Shown here: positions 37,073-50,756 of the stretch, one piece after another | How positions within the stretch are numbered: the stretch's first letter is position 1 | How the letters are laid out: the number at the start of each line of letters is the position of its first letter | Notes under the pieces: model-generated | Told to the model about the DNA's origin: nothing | The model's database searches: none | The model's input: the letters and a program-made list of their open reading frames with translations, nothing else | Translations under genes and position numbers: made by a program | Assembly (NCBI GenBank): GCA_019321725.1 | Contig: CM033110.1 | Location: 6,565,278-6,629,277 of the forward strand | DNA from: Paulownia fortunei | Taxonomy: Eukaryota > Streptophyta > Magnoliopsida > Lamiales > Paulowniaceae | Reading direction: 5' to 3' | DNA length: 64,000 nt

Positions 37073-38197
37073 ATGGTTGAAAATAAAAGTGTCTAGGATG
37101 AAAATGAGAATCAACAGGTGCGTACCATGCGTTATTACTTGCAACCTCCTCGAAATTCTTCTCCTTCTTGTTTCATTTTTCCTCTAAATGCAAATAATTT
37201 TCGATTCAAGTCAGGTATGATCCCTTTACTTCCTAATTTTCATGGTTTAGACTCTGAAAGCTCTTACTTGTATTTAAAAGAATTTGATGAAGTATGTGCC
37301 ACTTTTGATGATCAAACTTGCACAAATGAGATTGTTAAGCTCAAATAATTTCATTTTTCTTTAAAAGATAAAGCAAAAAATTGGCTTAATTCTTTAAAAC
37401 CTAGGTCAATTGGCACTTGGCAAGAAATGCAAGCTGAATTCTTGAAAAATTCTTTCCAACTCATAAAACTAATGCTTTGAAAAGACAAATTCAAAATTTT
37501 TCTCAAAATTCGAATGAAGCTTTTTTTCAATGTTGGGAAAGATTTAAAGATTTGTTGAATTCATACCCATATCATGGTTTTGAAAAATGACGCTTAATTA
37601 GTTTCTTTTATGAAGGTTTAACTCCTAAAACAAAATAATTTGTTGAAACAATGTGTAATGGTGAATTTCTTGACAAGGAACCTGATGAAGCCCTAGAATA
37701 TCTAGATCATTTAGCAGAAAACTCTGAATCATGGCATAGTGTTAATTCTTTCGAAGGTTCTATTAGATCTAATCTTGCTAATAGTAATAAAGAAAAATAT
37801 TACCTTAGCCAAGAAGATGATCTATATGCTAAGCTTGCTAGTTTAACAAGAAAAGTTGAAGCCATGGAACTTAAAGAAGTAAAGGAAATCAAATATGTGC
37901 AAGAGGAAGAAGTTTGTAGCAATTGTGAACTTTTGGGGCACTCCACCAATGAATGTCCAAACATTCCAGTACAAGCAAATTTTATGAACACATTCAAAAA
38001 ACCTTTCCATTCTTCATATTCTAAAACTTACAATCCACAATGGAGAAATCATCCCAATTTCAGTTGGCGAGATGATAACCGTGCCCAACTACTGCATTCA
38101 CAAAAATTATCAAACTTTCATTTTTATCCAACTCCACATACAAAATCCATTGAGGAGACTTTGCAAGTATTTATGCATGAACAAACAAACATCAATA
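37073..38197 (+). pseudogene. Athila-like gag, broken
   Basis: From the first ATG the frame reads MVENKSV then a stop. Recognisable retrotrans_gag blocks follow: 'MIPLLPNFHGLDSESSYLYLKEFDEVC', 'DDQTCTNEIVKLK' then a stop at about 37346, 'LKDKAKNWLNSLKPRSIGTWQEMQ', a frameshift near 37445, then 'MCNGEFLDKEPDEALEYLDHLAENSESW' from 37651. A knuckle-like 'CSNCELLGHSTNECP' is near 37915-37960. The C-terminus 'FMHEQTN' is cut by the insertion at 38198. Confidence 0.85.
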
Positions 38198-39437
38198 ATG
38201 TAACACCCTCATTCCTACACAACCATATATATTGTATAATTTGACATGATAGAACCTGTGTGCATGCATGGAATATTTATTTATTTATTTAACATTTTAA
38301 GAAAAGCTAAATCACTTCTTACATACACAACCCTGTTTAAAATAGAAGGATCAGTATTTATATAAAAACACAACACCCATAACGACCACAATATTTACAT
38401 ACTTATTTATAGTAAAGTGTTAAAAGAGAAATATAGTACCAATCTAAAAACATAATACACCAGACTCAAAATATAACAAGCCAACAAAATAGCCCAACAG
38501 GTCGTCATCCATGTACACACTCCCTCAAACACCTGCAGGAGCTCCAACAGCCGACCAACCAGCCAAAGATGCTTCAAGCATCGTCGTACTCACCTACAAT
38601 GCATAAACTATATGAGCTAACGATCAGCAAGTAAAGATTATGCATGTCAAAGAATAATCCACAATATCAAGTCATGTAACTCAAAATGCTATGCTCACAA
38701 TGCAATTTTATGCATCAAAATATTTCTCTCAAAATCATTTCTTTCTTGGGCCCCTGACCAACGCTACTATCCATGCACCGGAAAAGAGCTCTGTACACCG
38801 CCATAATCCAATGGCTAATAATCATATAAGCATGCAAATCCATGCATACTCATACGCATGCAAATCCATGCACGCGAACCTGCAAATCCATGCATAAAAC
38901 CATGCAAATCCATGCATGCTTCGATGCACTAGTAGTGGTCAGCAAAACATTTTCCTTTCTCTGAATCATGCCGTGCAATGCAAGATTTATCACAATGCTC
39001 GTATATGATGCATGCACGTGCTAATGATAATGCCCATGTATGTATGCTCAATGGAGAGCCCTCTACTATGCACATATGATTTATGATATCACATATAATT
39101 CACACATCTACTATGTCTATGCATTGTGGTTGCAAATGAATCTTTACTTACCTTTCACTTGGTTGGTGGCTTAGTCTAAATTTGTTTAGTATTCCTCTCC
39201 AACCTTAGATGTAAAATAGCCTGTAATATTACCCAACATCAATCACCATTCCCAATTTGGCAAGTTGAAAGCACAAAATCTCATACTAGACCTTAAACAC
39301 CAAGCTATAAGCTAACAATCAAGCTTTCACAAACTAGAACCCAATACAGCCCCTCAAATACCTCAATTTCTCATCTTAAATGCATGCAAACATCATGTAA
39401 TTGAAGTATTATAACTCTAATAGCATGTACCTAATTG
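38198..39437. mobile_element. Inserted element, possible LTR of a second Ty3/gypsy family, cut by the gap
   Basis: It begins TGTAACACCCTCATTCC directly after the broken gag; TGTAACACCC is a common start of plant chromovirus (Tekay/Del-type) LTRs. The second copy of the gag (53635 onward) runs through this point uninterrupted, confirming an insertion. About 1.24 kb is present before the 100 N; no primer site or coding domain is visible, so the family and orientation are tentative. Confidence 0.5.
38830..38921. repeat. Minisatellite, CATGCAAATCCATGCA units
   Basis: Four copies of a 22-25 bp unit with core TGCAAATCCATGCA. The core contains near-palindromic TGCAT/ATGCA words. Confidence 0.85.
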
Positions 39438-39537
39438 NNNNNNNNNNNNNNNNNNNNNNNNNNNNNNNNNNNNNNNNNNNNNNNNNNNNNNNNNNNNNNN
39501 NNNNNNNNNNNNNNNNNNNNNNNNNNNNNNNNNNNNN
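39438..39537. other. Assembly gap, exactly 100 N
   Basis: A run of 100 N is a common placeholder for unknown gap size. The left side is repeat DNA; the right side starts inside a second copy of COX11 intron 5. Confidence 1.
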
Positions 39538-41652
39538 TTTTGTCTTTGGTGGGGATGCGAAGGGTGTGCTGGCGAATGTACACTTAAGGCGGAGGAATGG
39601 GGTACATCATAGTTGTTACTGAATCCCTGTTGTGATTTAATAATAACTCTGGGTCTAAAGACAATAATCCTCAAATGAGGGTTGGACAGGAAGATAGGCA
39701 GAAATATAACTGAGCTTACACAGTTACACTCAGCCGGTAATACCCACACGAAACTGCAAATTTAAAAAGATGGATATGCCTGCACAGAAGGGTTAACAGA
39801 TAAGTGCTAATATAATGGTCATGCAGACTTGCTTAAGCAAATTGAAAGGCAAGACTGCACACAATTAAGACTTGAGAACACCCAAAACACTACACGAGAA
39901 CTTCCAGACTAAAGAAATCAAAATGGTAGAACACAAAAGATTTTATAATAGCTTTCTTATGCTGAATGAAGGTCCCATACATGCATGACACTGAATGCAC
40001 CAAGAAGCAAATAAATCTAATGGACTGCAACCACGTACTGCCTGCACATATGGGTATAACAGCACCAACGTAATACAGCACCAAGCATGAAATTGTGCAT
40101 ACCTCATGCACATATAGTAATTAACAATCACACTTGAAAAGCATTTTTCAATTTGTTCTTTAGTTCTAAAATTGGCACAGGCTAGTTCAAGAAGCAGATA
40201 CTGTTGCAACATGACAGTGGCAACTTTGCTTCCAACTTGAAGAAGGAACTCTTTGAGATTTAAATATTAAATACCACTCCTATCGAACAGCTAAAGCTTT
40301 TGATGAAGTGGGCATTCAATATGGTATCAAAGCTAGGCAAAGTAGAGGACTCAGTTCAAATCTCACTGCAATCCAATGATGAAAACGATCCCACATGTTT
40401 GGCCTCAAAAAGAATCGCTTGCATGTGAGGGGCATGTTGCATAAATGTTGAATGTCACTCCTCGTTAATAGCTCAGTTTTTAGATGAGACAGGCACTCAA
40501 TAGGAAGTTCAAAAAGTATTGGCTTGACAACTTGATGCATTCAATGGCATCACAAAGGATCTGTGCACGTATTTTGCAGCCAAGGATAGGAAGGATAGGG
40601 AAGCGCCAGGTACAAGGCAGGATTCAAATTACACTTATGTATCATGAGGTATTGAGCACTATCCTAAGTGTAAATAAAAACTCAAATGGAGATCCCATAG
40701 GCTGATTGATTCAACACCCATTCAGCTTTATGTGAATAAACACTTCAATGAAGATTCAAAGGCTTGTTCTCGAAGTTAAAACATACGAGTAAGGATCAAG
40801 AAGTGTTGACAAGGTTCTTAAGCGGATAGAATATAGGATCTTGTGCAGTCTATAAGTTTAACCTTGCAGATAAATTAAGGAATCTAGAAATCCCTCCGAG
40901 AAGCCCTTTAGGCCTCACATAAGCGCAAGAAAGCTGTAATATAATGTACAAAGCGTTATTGATTAACCTCCACTGAGATCTTGAAATTACATGCCTATTT
41001 ATAGGCCTCAAGATATCCCCTACCCTAACTAGGATTAGACTTTTATCAGGGAATAGAGAAGCTAATCCTACTAAGACTCAACCTACACTCTTAGCAAGAC
41101 TCCAACACAAAAGGAATAGGAATAAGACTTTGTAACCTAATAACAGAAAATATTCTGCAATTATAAAAGTACCAAAATACCCTTGACTTGACTAAATTGC
41201 TAAAAACCACAACGAATCCCAAACGAGTAAACTTAAAAACAAAACTAAATACTAATTATTCAAGTTCCCAAGTAAGGTTTCCATCACCCAAGTCACACCA
41301 AAATCAAAGCTAGAGCTATGGAAGTATCTTTCTCTTTCTTTTTTAAACCTTCACAGGTTGTTGCCATTTGTCTCTCTCACTGATGTGGCCTCAACCCACC
41401 AAGATTAGAAATTTTTTTTAATGAGCAAACTAGTTAAATTACCTCTTATAAAAGAATGGACTAACTAAACAGTACATTCTTAAAACATAAATTAGACACA
41501 GAATAAACGTACACAATCAACTCTGGGAACCTTCAACTTGTTACTCTACCTTCCTCATAAACCGTCATCCAAAAAGAAAAGAAAAGAAGGTAAACTATTT
41601 TTGCTTTCCACCATATTTCCCTGTATTTGATGAAAGAGTTTCCTAATATTTA

Positions 41653-41900
41653 CTCCCTCTGCCCCCAAATATATAGTCCTGTTTGCTAACTGCTTAATCT
41701 TTTCACTAACTTATTACATTAAATCCATTGACAATTTTGATGTCACGACTTTCAAATCTTAATATTTGTTATTTTTTTTTTCAATATTATACAAATATAT
41801 TTTACATAAATCAAGTAATTTTTTCACTATTGCACATGAAATATTAATCAAGATGACAGGCAATAGAACCAACGGGACAATAATTTGGGGATGGAGGGGG
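41653..41900. mobile_element. Stowaway-type MITE (second copy)
   Basis: Identical to 26128-26375, with the same TA duplications. Part of the duplicated block. Confidence 0.9.
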
Positions 41901-44900
41901 TATACCTTAATTGCTTTAAGCTACATGTTTTGAAGGACATATAGCAAGTGAATGCCTACATGGGCATGCATCAAGATTGTGAAACTGGAAATACAGCCTA
42001 TACCTTACCTTTTTGGATGGTTAGCAGATTGGATAGTGCAAACATATTAATGTTAATGCAGATGCTAAAGGTGAAAGATGAGCATTTCCTTTCAATAGTT
42101 ACATTAGTAGTATTGTTAACAGAATCATCTAGGTTGTAGGTTCTGAAAAATGAACAACAATCAAATTGCAGCCAAATAAAACTTGACTTTTTCAATATTC
42201 AACTGCCTATAGAAGTGGTGATCTAGAGCAGGATCCATCTACTTTGCAGCTAGTACATCTAAGGTAAGGATCAGGATTTTAACAAGAGTCTACCACCCAA
42301 CAAATAGTATTTCAGAAATATAATCTGACCAGCTTATTCAAAACATCCCATTGTTTAAAATAACTAAATCAAAGAGTATATTGGATTAGCAGAGAGTATA
42401 TAGGTCCCCTGGAGACTTTCCTCTGTTGAAACAAAGGCGGATCTACAAAATAAGCTTGCCTTCGAGACTCAAAATCCTTATACTGGAAAGGTCAGAATCA
42501 GCTTTACATGATGCGGCCAGAGAGTAATTTAGGGGACCATGTTATCAGCTTCAGTTCTTTTATTTTCTTGTAGAACATAAAATTGACATCAAAACCCATG
42601 TGTTTGGTCATTCCTAACACGGTAACATCCCTTTCCTGTTATCTGTCCCCTTGTTTAATGATAAACTTCTTCCCAGAACTTTTAAGCAAGAGAAGCGGAG
42701 CAGGAAGGGAGTTGAAGCACAAAAGAATAGCTTCTGGACATGTCCTATTAACCACATTTATCACCTGAAGATGCTAACCAAGCTACACACCAAACAGGAA
42801 GATCACACAAAATCTTTGACATACAACATTGTTGACCCATCTTCTTCATCACTGCATGCGAACTTGAGTCTTATCCAAGATTTATTCCTTAGACCCTTAA
42901 TTATTTTAAGTTACAGATGACATAGATTGCCCATGCTAATCCACTTCTCCTAAATTTATCTACCAGTGATCTTTACATTCTTCTATCACCATGAGGTTTA
43001 AAAGCAAAATATAAGGTTTAAAAAAGGAGATGCCGAACTAGAATGCAAACGAAGACAATAAGAAACCGACTGAAACCTCTAGTGATCTTTATAAAGAATA
43101 GATTTATCCAGGCATCTGTAAAAAGTTTCAGGAATACAGTAAAAACGAGGAATTTGATAGAAATAAAAGAACAACCTGAAATGCAGTCAATACTGAAATT
43201 GGAAATAAACTCCTAAGTAAATAAGACATGGTCTTCATAGAGATATTGAAGTAGCATTATTGATTTTTGTATATTTTTAAAGTTGTTAGTTGGGTCCTTT
43301 TGTAGGATTTGTCGTCATATACACATAATTACTTCGCACTTTTTTGGATACTTATATTATTGTTATTTGAGCATATCTTCCGGAAGTTACTGACTTATTT
43401 AATTTCAACTTCCTTAACAAATTTATCCAAGTGGAAATTTTCGTCTGTTGCATAATTAGGGACTTCTATTGTCGTTTCCATTAGTTTTTTAGGTCGTAAC
43501 CACCTTCCACTCTATTTTCTCATGCATTACATTTCATCCAATTATCCTACGAAATCTTCTAGTGGTTTTTCATCATAATTGTTTCCTATTTCTTAGCACA
43601 TACGATCCATTATCTTATAAATCTTCCAATTCGTGACCATTCAAGTCAAATCGCAATGGAAATCTCCAGTCTGATGTTAAGTCTGAAGTTATTCAGATTT
43701 GAATTTCTGATAGATAGTCCCCATTCCCAATTGAAGTATCTCACCTCCACGTGAATTTTGGTCAAAGCCATTGGCATTGGCCCAACACCTCTGCGGTTCC
43801 CACAATTTGTCAGCACTGCACCTCAGTGGTTCTACATTCTGGTCCAAAATTCCTAAAGAGAGGTTGAGCTATGTTTACATTAGCTAAGGCTTCTTAATTG
43901 AAGGGCCCTAATTCAACTTAATATAATTATTTTTTCCCTTTGCATGTTTGCATCAAACGGTTTTCAAAAGTACTCCTTGTCTCATCCTCCATGCAACATA
44001 CTCAGCAGTCCGTATACAAATAAGAACCCAGCAATCAGACCCCCAACGTTCTTTTAGACCTCGTTCCAACCCAATCCCCCCTTTGGTTTTAGAACCCTAC
44101 AGCTGAAAGATAAAGTACCTTTTTCTATGCAAAACTCTAGTATTTGCTTCCCTAGAACAACCATGCTTTCCTTTTCTCTTCTCTCCTCAACTAGAGTTGT
44201 CCATGTTTAGGGCTTCTCAGATCACAGACCCAAACTTTCAAGACAACTCCACTTTCTTTAGGTTGAACAGACTGTCTTGTACAATATATTTCTTGATTGC
44301 ACCAAACATAAACTTTGAGTTCAAAGTTAAACGTATATATCATCAGAAAAGCCAGTACTGTTATCATGTCCAAAGATTACTAAGTAACGTAATACAAGAA
44401 AACATAACTAAAACTCGATAAAATTCCAAATCAACCACTATCAATCAGGCACTAATTAAAGATATGAAGGCACTTTATCAGGCTATATAACAGTAATAGT
44501 AGATTCCCATAGTCCTAATATAGGTTTCTGTATCTCAGTAGGGATCAGAGTTCTGGGACGGCAACACACAAATTTAAAGAACTGCCTAGCTCAGGAAACT
44601 ACCTGCAAACGATCTGATGCAGGACAAGAATGAATCGTTTTATTTCTATCCAGCACTTTCTCGATCCCTATCACCATCACTTTATCATTTATTTTAAAAT
44701 ATCCATGCCACTAACATTTTGTCCATTTTAATCAGCAAAAGGACCTCAGTGAAGAGAAGGGGAGGCGTTCACAGAATTTCATGCTGACAACTATCACAAG
44801 GCTAACTTCTTCTCTCTTGAAGAGAAAGTGTGCAATAATCAGAGACAAGTATGCATCTGTTCATGTTTCAAAAAGTGGAAACAAAGTGCATGTTTGGGAG

Positions 44901-45464
44901 CATTTTTGGAATGAAAGTCCATCTATAGAATTCTTAAGTGTTTTGGTAATGGTAAGTGTTTGGTAGAAATGTTTATGAGTATTGTTAAGTGTTTGGTAGA
45001 AATGCATATGAGCATTCTTAACTGTTTGGTATAAATGCACTTTATTGCTCATCTAGTAGGAGTACAAAAAAAGAAATTCAAAAGCCACAAATTTGCACTT
45101 CTCCAAAATGGACTTTTGAAGAAGTGACTTATTCTAAAAGTTCAGTCAAAGCCAAACACACAATTTTTTTACAAATGAACTTCTATATCTAAAAGTCCAA
45201 TTGGAATGGGATTCAAAACACCCTCATAATCATGGGTGGAAAAGAGAGGTGTGTCACACCATGCCTCAAAAGATGGGGATGCATTGGCAAAAGCTCAAAC
45301 AACAAAATCCAATCAGCAAAGAATTTCAAAACCAAGAGAATCTCATATAGTTTGGGGGAAAATCAAGAAAAAGAAATGAGAAGAAGTTTATCGAGAGAAT
45401 AGCAATTCTGAAAGAATTTAAAAAATAAAATAAATAGAAGGTCTTATGTCTTCAATATCCATAC

Positions 45465-47173
45465 CTTCATTGGAGTAACATTGTAAGTAGATACACCAGT
45501 TATTGGAGTTGAACTTCTATTTTCAGCAGTGTAGAATGCAAGGGCACTCTCCCCTGGCTTGACCCTTACCTGTAAGTTAGATAGCACATAATTATGATAA
45601 AAGAGTAAAAAGCATTTAAAATGTCACCAAAATCTCTTTACAAATGATCTCCTGACATGCAAACAACAAGCATTTATCCTCATGTCCACATGGAAAAATG
45701 CATATTACTTAAGCACCTCTCTCTGTGTTGGTACAAACTTCCAGGGCATCCCATCAGCCACGTCAGCATTGAACTGCACAATAATCTCCCTGTAAACACA
45801 AGAACTAATGGTCATCCAAACACAATCTACCGAGGTTGAAGCATAACTATCTTCATTGACCCTAGAACCTTGCTATGCAGAAGAATCCAAGAACAATAGT
45901 AGTGATATTTACTAAATAATACGTCCTCGCCTTATTCAATTTTTAACTGAGAAAGCTATCGTATAAATACAGCTGTAAAAATAGGGAATACCCTACATAT
46001 GATGTACCAAGAAATATTGAGTTGCAGCCCACAGGAACAAAGTAAGTGGAAGCATGGTTAAAGTGGCTTCTACTACGCCAAAATGCAGCAGTTAAAAGTA
46101 TTGAGAAATTATAACTTCTTTCAAGTTTCCTCCTCACCTCTTCTTAGAAAATTACTCCCAGTCTTAGCAAACTATTGTCTTAGTCATACCAAATGCAATG
46201 AAAACTCAGTAGACATTTTGTAACTCCGATAGGAACTATAAGACAAAAAAACCCAAAAAAAAAAAAAAAGAGCCTAAAGAAATAGACTTGCCTGTTGCTT
46301 CTCCACCAAAAATTTAGTTTAACTTATGCATATGAGTTCCCTTGCGGGAAAAAAGAATAAAAAAATAATATTTAGGTCCGCCTTCCCTATTCCTCCTAAT
46401 TTTCTAAATATTGGCCTTTTAGTTAAAGATGAATGCAATTCTACCATTTCATAGAAATGAATAAAGCAGATCAGCATCTTTAAGCTATGAAATTCACACC
46501 TGGATGTAACAGTTCCATCCTTCGCATGACGAGCAATCTTTTCTTCAACACTCTGCAAAACACCAAGAGACAATGCATCTGTATCAATAATACAAAATGT
46601 ATAAGCAAAAACTAGCACCACAGATGAAATACAGTGAAACTATTTCACCTCCCGGCGCTGAACAGTACCCCCATAACCGGTAGCTTGACAAAACCTCCTA
46701 TATAGAGGAACTGCAGCGTAACTACACCCCACCATAGCAAAGACCAATCCAGTCAGGTATAAAAGCATCTTCTTAGATTTATTTTCCATAGTAGCATGAG
46801 TAGAATATTGCCGGCCAAAATTGACAGAACAGGATTCTCCCAGACTATAATTCCGCAAATTATTTCCATGCTTCGACATAAAACCCCGACAGTCAAATCC
46901 AAATGTTCGCCCGTATATATTGTTATTACTTGCTCCAACAAAAGAATTGCGTCTTGGACCCACAGCATCAAGGTGCCTTGATTGAAAAACATAGACAATA
47001 AATTTCTTAACAAACAATAACAGGTATTTAAGTATTCATATATGTGCAAAATTATCAAGATAAACAGATAGTAGCATTTGTGAAGTTAATTACCTGGATA
47101 AAAAGGGGGCTTGATGAAGAGAGCGTTTAATACAAGAAAAGAAATGGGCTCTAGAAAACCGGGAAAATGACAT
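45465..47173 (-). pseudogene. COX11: COX11, second copy, exons 1-5 only
   Basis: Exons 47094-47173, 46649-46976, 46500-46552, 45717-45789 and 45465-45569 are identical to those of the first copy, with the same splice sites. They encode residues 1-213: presequence, membrane segment and the first part of the intermembrane-space domain. The last two exons (residues 214-274, including the copper-binding CFCFEEQ) would lie left of 39538, where the gap and an unrelated transposon are found instead. The copy is incomplete here: either a real truncation, or the missing exons fall in the gap, or it is the other haplotype of the same gene. I favour the haplotype or artefact explanation. Confidence 0.85.
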
Positions 47174-48306
47174 GTTCAGTGAGAGTTGATCGTCTACTAT
47201 AATATCAGAACAAATTCAGCAGCATCTGCAAGACTGCGACCGGAAAGAAAAACAAAAAAACAAAAACAGGAAACCACTTATTAATTTCTCTTTGTAATTT
47301 TCTGAGAAAAATAATATTACTCTTCCACTCACGTAGCCGGAAGATCAATATATAGTAAATATTACCAAAGAAATAGAGTTAATAGTCTTGGAAAGAAAAT
47401 GGGTCGGCATCAATATTCCCAAACCAATATAAAATAACAGAAATGAAGTTTTTGGGAAGAAGACTCTACCTTTGTTTCAGTGTTTGGCGGCTTCACTTCA
47501 GCCGTGGGTTTTATTTCTCAAAGCCACGGAAATGAAGCTTTGCAAGTAAATTGGGTAATTTGGATCGACAATTTTGAATGCTTGGGGTTACCGAGTAATT
47601 TCCAAGATCACATTGGGGTAAAACATATTTTAACAGTGGGGCTTGAGGGTGGGTTTTCGGGTTCGGGTATTTAGAATATTTTGTGGCCGTTTGGTTTCTT
47701 TTTCAAATTCATTTTGCATATTTCTAATACTTTTAGTTTGAAAATTTTTCGTAAAAATAAAAATATATTTGAATTAGTTATATTTTTATATTTGAAAATA
47801 AAAATATATTTGTTTTATAATGTCTTTTGCATGAAAACAAGTAAATTATTAGTAATTTTGAAAAAAACATTGGTAGGTGAAAGGATGCAAAATATTAGTA
47901 GGTTTAAAAATAATTTTAAAAATGAGAATAAATAGTATATCTAATAAAAATGGAAAAAACAAATGTATTTTTTAATTAGTAAAAATAGAAAGATTTTTTT
48001 TGAAAATAAAAGCAAACTCAATTTGCTATTCAATCTTGATCCAAAAAAGTCAGTACCCATTATATTGGGTCCGATTATTTCTATTATTATTGTTCAAATA
48101 AAAAAACTAATATCTAGGAAAAGAGCCAAAAATTTCAGATGTGGGAACTGGGCCAAACAAAACCTAACATCTTTTTTTTTTCCTTCTTTTTCTTCTTTTA
48201 ATTTTCATGTTGCTTCTTCTTTTCTAGTTCCTTTTCATCCTTCGCTTTCTTCCACGTTTCATCTGTAACTCAACCTCTTCCCCTCCCGCCTGTTAAGTTT
48301 TATCCT

Positions 48307-50756
48307 TCACCACTGCCATCTGCTCGTAGCAGCTATCTTATTTTTTTAAACAAAAATAGAGGTATTTAGCCTCTATTTTATTTTTTTCTTTTTAGGTCTA
48401 TAAAACAAAGACAGACCTCAACTTAATTTATCCTCTTCGGACCACTAAAATATGGTCAAAGAAAGATCTTACCGTCATTATATACAGCAGCCACAGTCGC
48501 AATTATTATCATTGTTGTCATTAAAAATGTAATGAAAGCTTGGCCGATTGGGAAGAGCTTGGGAGTTGGGATAGAAGTCACTAGACTGTGGTTAAATAAA
48601 AATGAAGTAAAAGCCCTAGCCCCTAAGGGCTCGATTTGTTCATCAGATGGGGATTGAGTTGGTTGATTGCACTATAAGACAAGTTCTCCAAATACAATCT
48701 TGTGTATAGCACATAGGATAACAAAAATCGGATTGCAAGTTTAATTACTCATTTGTCCTTCAAGTGAAGAACACAATGAATCAAAAAAGTGGTGTAATAT
48801 ATGCTACATTAGTTTATTATTTATCAGGTACTTAGATGAGAATGTGACACTTTTCAATTATCCAGATATTTAGTGTATTGTCCACCGGTGTAACATCTCA
48901 AGGATCCATCCCTACTGACCGCCATACCCACCATCTCCATTCTCCTCAATTGCCTGCCCCTTATCTCTAATCCAAACACACGCCTCTCTCTATTCTCCCC
49001 AGTTGCCCGCTCCTCCTCTCCAATCTAAACACACGCCTCTCTTTCTCACTACACATACCAAAAAACATACTATGACAATCACCAACCTTTCTAATTCTAA
49101 TGGCAATTCCAACTATTTCTTTTTGGTTATATACATACGCTCCAAGTTTATTTTTCTTTCCTAAATTCATAGAAAAAAGAAAATCATAGTGCCAGTATAT
49201 GTGCTTAAAAAATCATAAAAAATGGAGACCCAAACCACTACCACCGGCTTTGTTTCACTTCTGATGTTCTCTACCAACAAATCCAAAGACCCTTCTTTAG
49301 GCGGCTCCTCCGCTTCTCCACTTCCCCCAAATGCCGTCTCTTTTTTTTCCCATCTTTGACCCTCCATCTTTTCACTACTACAATATCTAATCCTCCTTTT
49401 CTTCTATGTGTAAAGATAACAATAGTAGTAGTATCAAAGAATGCAGTCTCAAGTTCGATTTTTTTGACTCTATCTTCATCCCAATTAAACTCGTAATGGA
49501 GAATTCATGCGAAGGTATAAAGTTAAGGGCATACTAGTCAACAAGTGGGATTTTAATTTATAGATCCCATCAAATTATGGTATCATGCCACTTGTAGGTG
49601 GATACCTAATCAATTATTTAGTGGATAAGTTTAGGGGTCGGCCCAATAATGTCGAGCCACCATCAATAATCCAACTACTTAATTCAGCTGGACAACTTTT
49701 CTTATCCAAGCTAATCAACCACTCTAATCAAGCCCTAATTATATTTGTCTCATTTTTTTTTCTTTAAACATTCCAATCGATAATCAGGTAGGACAATATT
49801 ATTGGATACTCAATCTAAAGTTTCAAGATCAAGTTGGGTAACCAAAAACTCAAAAAATTTCAAAAAAAAAAGATTCGTTCTATCTGAACCCAATCGAATC
49901 GAATTAGAAGCTGAAATACCTAACTCAAACCCCACCCTTAACAGGGAGAGAAGTTAATTAGATTAGATAGAAAAAAAGGGCTACAATGAGAAATTTAAAA
50001 AAATACATTTTAATCTTTTAAAAATAAAAACACATTTGGAAAATGTATTTTGAGGGAATCTTATTTTTATTTACCAAAACATCCCCAAATTGATTTTTAT
50101 TTTTTCAAAACCCTTCTCTCATCTTTATATATCTTTCGATCATTACATCAAATTAAATATATATATATATATACATCCCAACATTATAAAAGTATATAAT
50201 ATATATTATATCTTCCAATCATTGTCTTAATATAAATATATATTTTTTTATCATTACATTAATATAATAACAATATTAAATACGATAAAAAATTAATGTT
50301 ACACCACTATCCAAATGAAACCTTTATGAAATGACTTCTACATAGAAAATGTCAATCCCAAAATAGAACACATTTTTCACGGGAATATATCACACCTTTG
50401 TTTCTCAATAACTCAACCAAAAATATTTACATTCACCAAACATTCTCCAATTTTACTGTTAAAATGTATTTTTCCAAACATATTTCTCCCAAGATACCCA
50501 AAATAACATCACATGTAGAAGGTTTAAAAGAATTAAACTAATAACATTGGCTAAATGTACTCCCTTGCCCTAAAATTATAGCTCTCGTCACAACAATATA
50601 ATTTTAAACTATTTAATCTTTGAATTAGTTTATTGTGTTGGTTTTTTTTAATCTTGCTATTATTTATTTATATCTTAATATTTATTATATTATAATTAAT
50701 TAAATAGAGAAAATATTTATTAAATTCTTTATTATTGCACTCTTCGGCCCACTCCA
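48307..50756. repeat. Diverged second copy of 32782-35250
   Basis: Collinear with the first copy but with substitutions every few tens of bases and small indels (the offset shifts from 15,525 to about 15,506). It carries the small ORF at 49222-49359, the AT-rich repeat, and the MITE fragment ending in CTCCA. No other gene seen. Confidence 0.92.

Larger units (their letters stand above)
35251..38197 (+). mobile_element. Athila-like Ty3/gypsy element, 5' part (first copy)
   Basis: It comprises the 5' LTR 35251-36873 (TGATAAG...TTGTAGCA, TATA box 36035-36042), the primer site and a gag remnant. Collinear with the complete element at 50757-62640 and inserted at the same CTCCA site. At about 38198 the gag is interrupted by unrelated sequence; pol and the 3' LTR are not present before the assembly gap. 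Confidence 0.88.
39538..48306. repeat. Second copy of 24013-32781
   Basis: Collinear at a constant offset of 15,525 bp. All lines compared are identical base for base, including introns, MITE and microsatellites. It starts exactly at the gap edge and ends at 48306, where differences from 32782 onward begin abruptly. Confidence 0.97.

Noticed and set aside
38830..38921. Evenly spaced short repeats considered as a CRISPR-like array
   Set aside because: Units are nearly contiguous with no unique spacers, and the context is a plant transposon.
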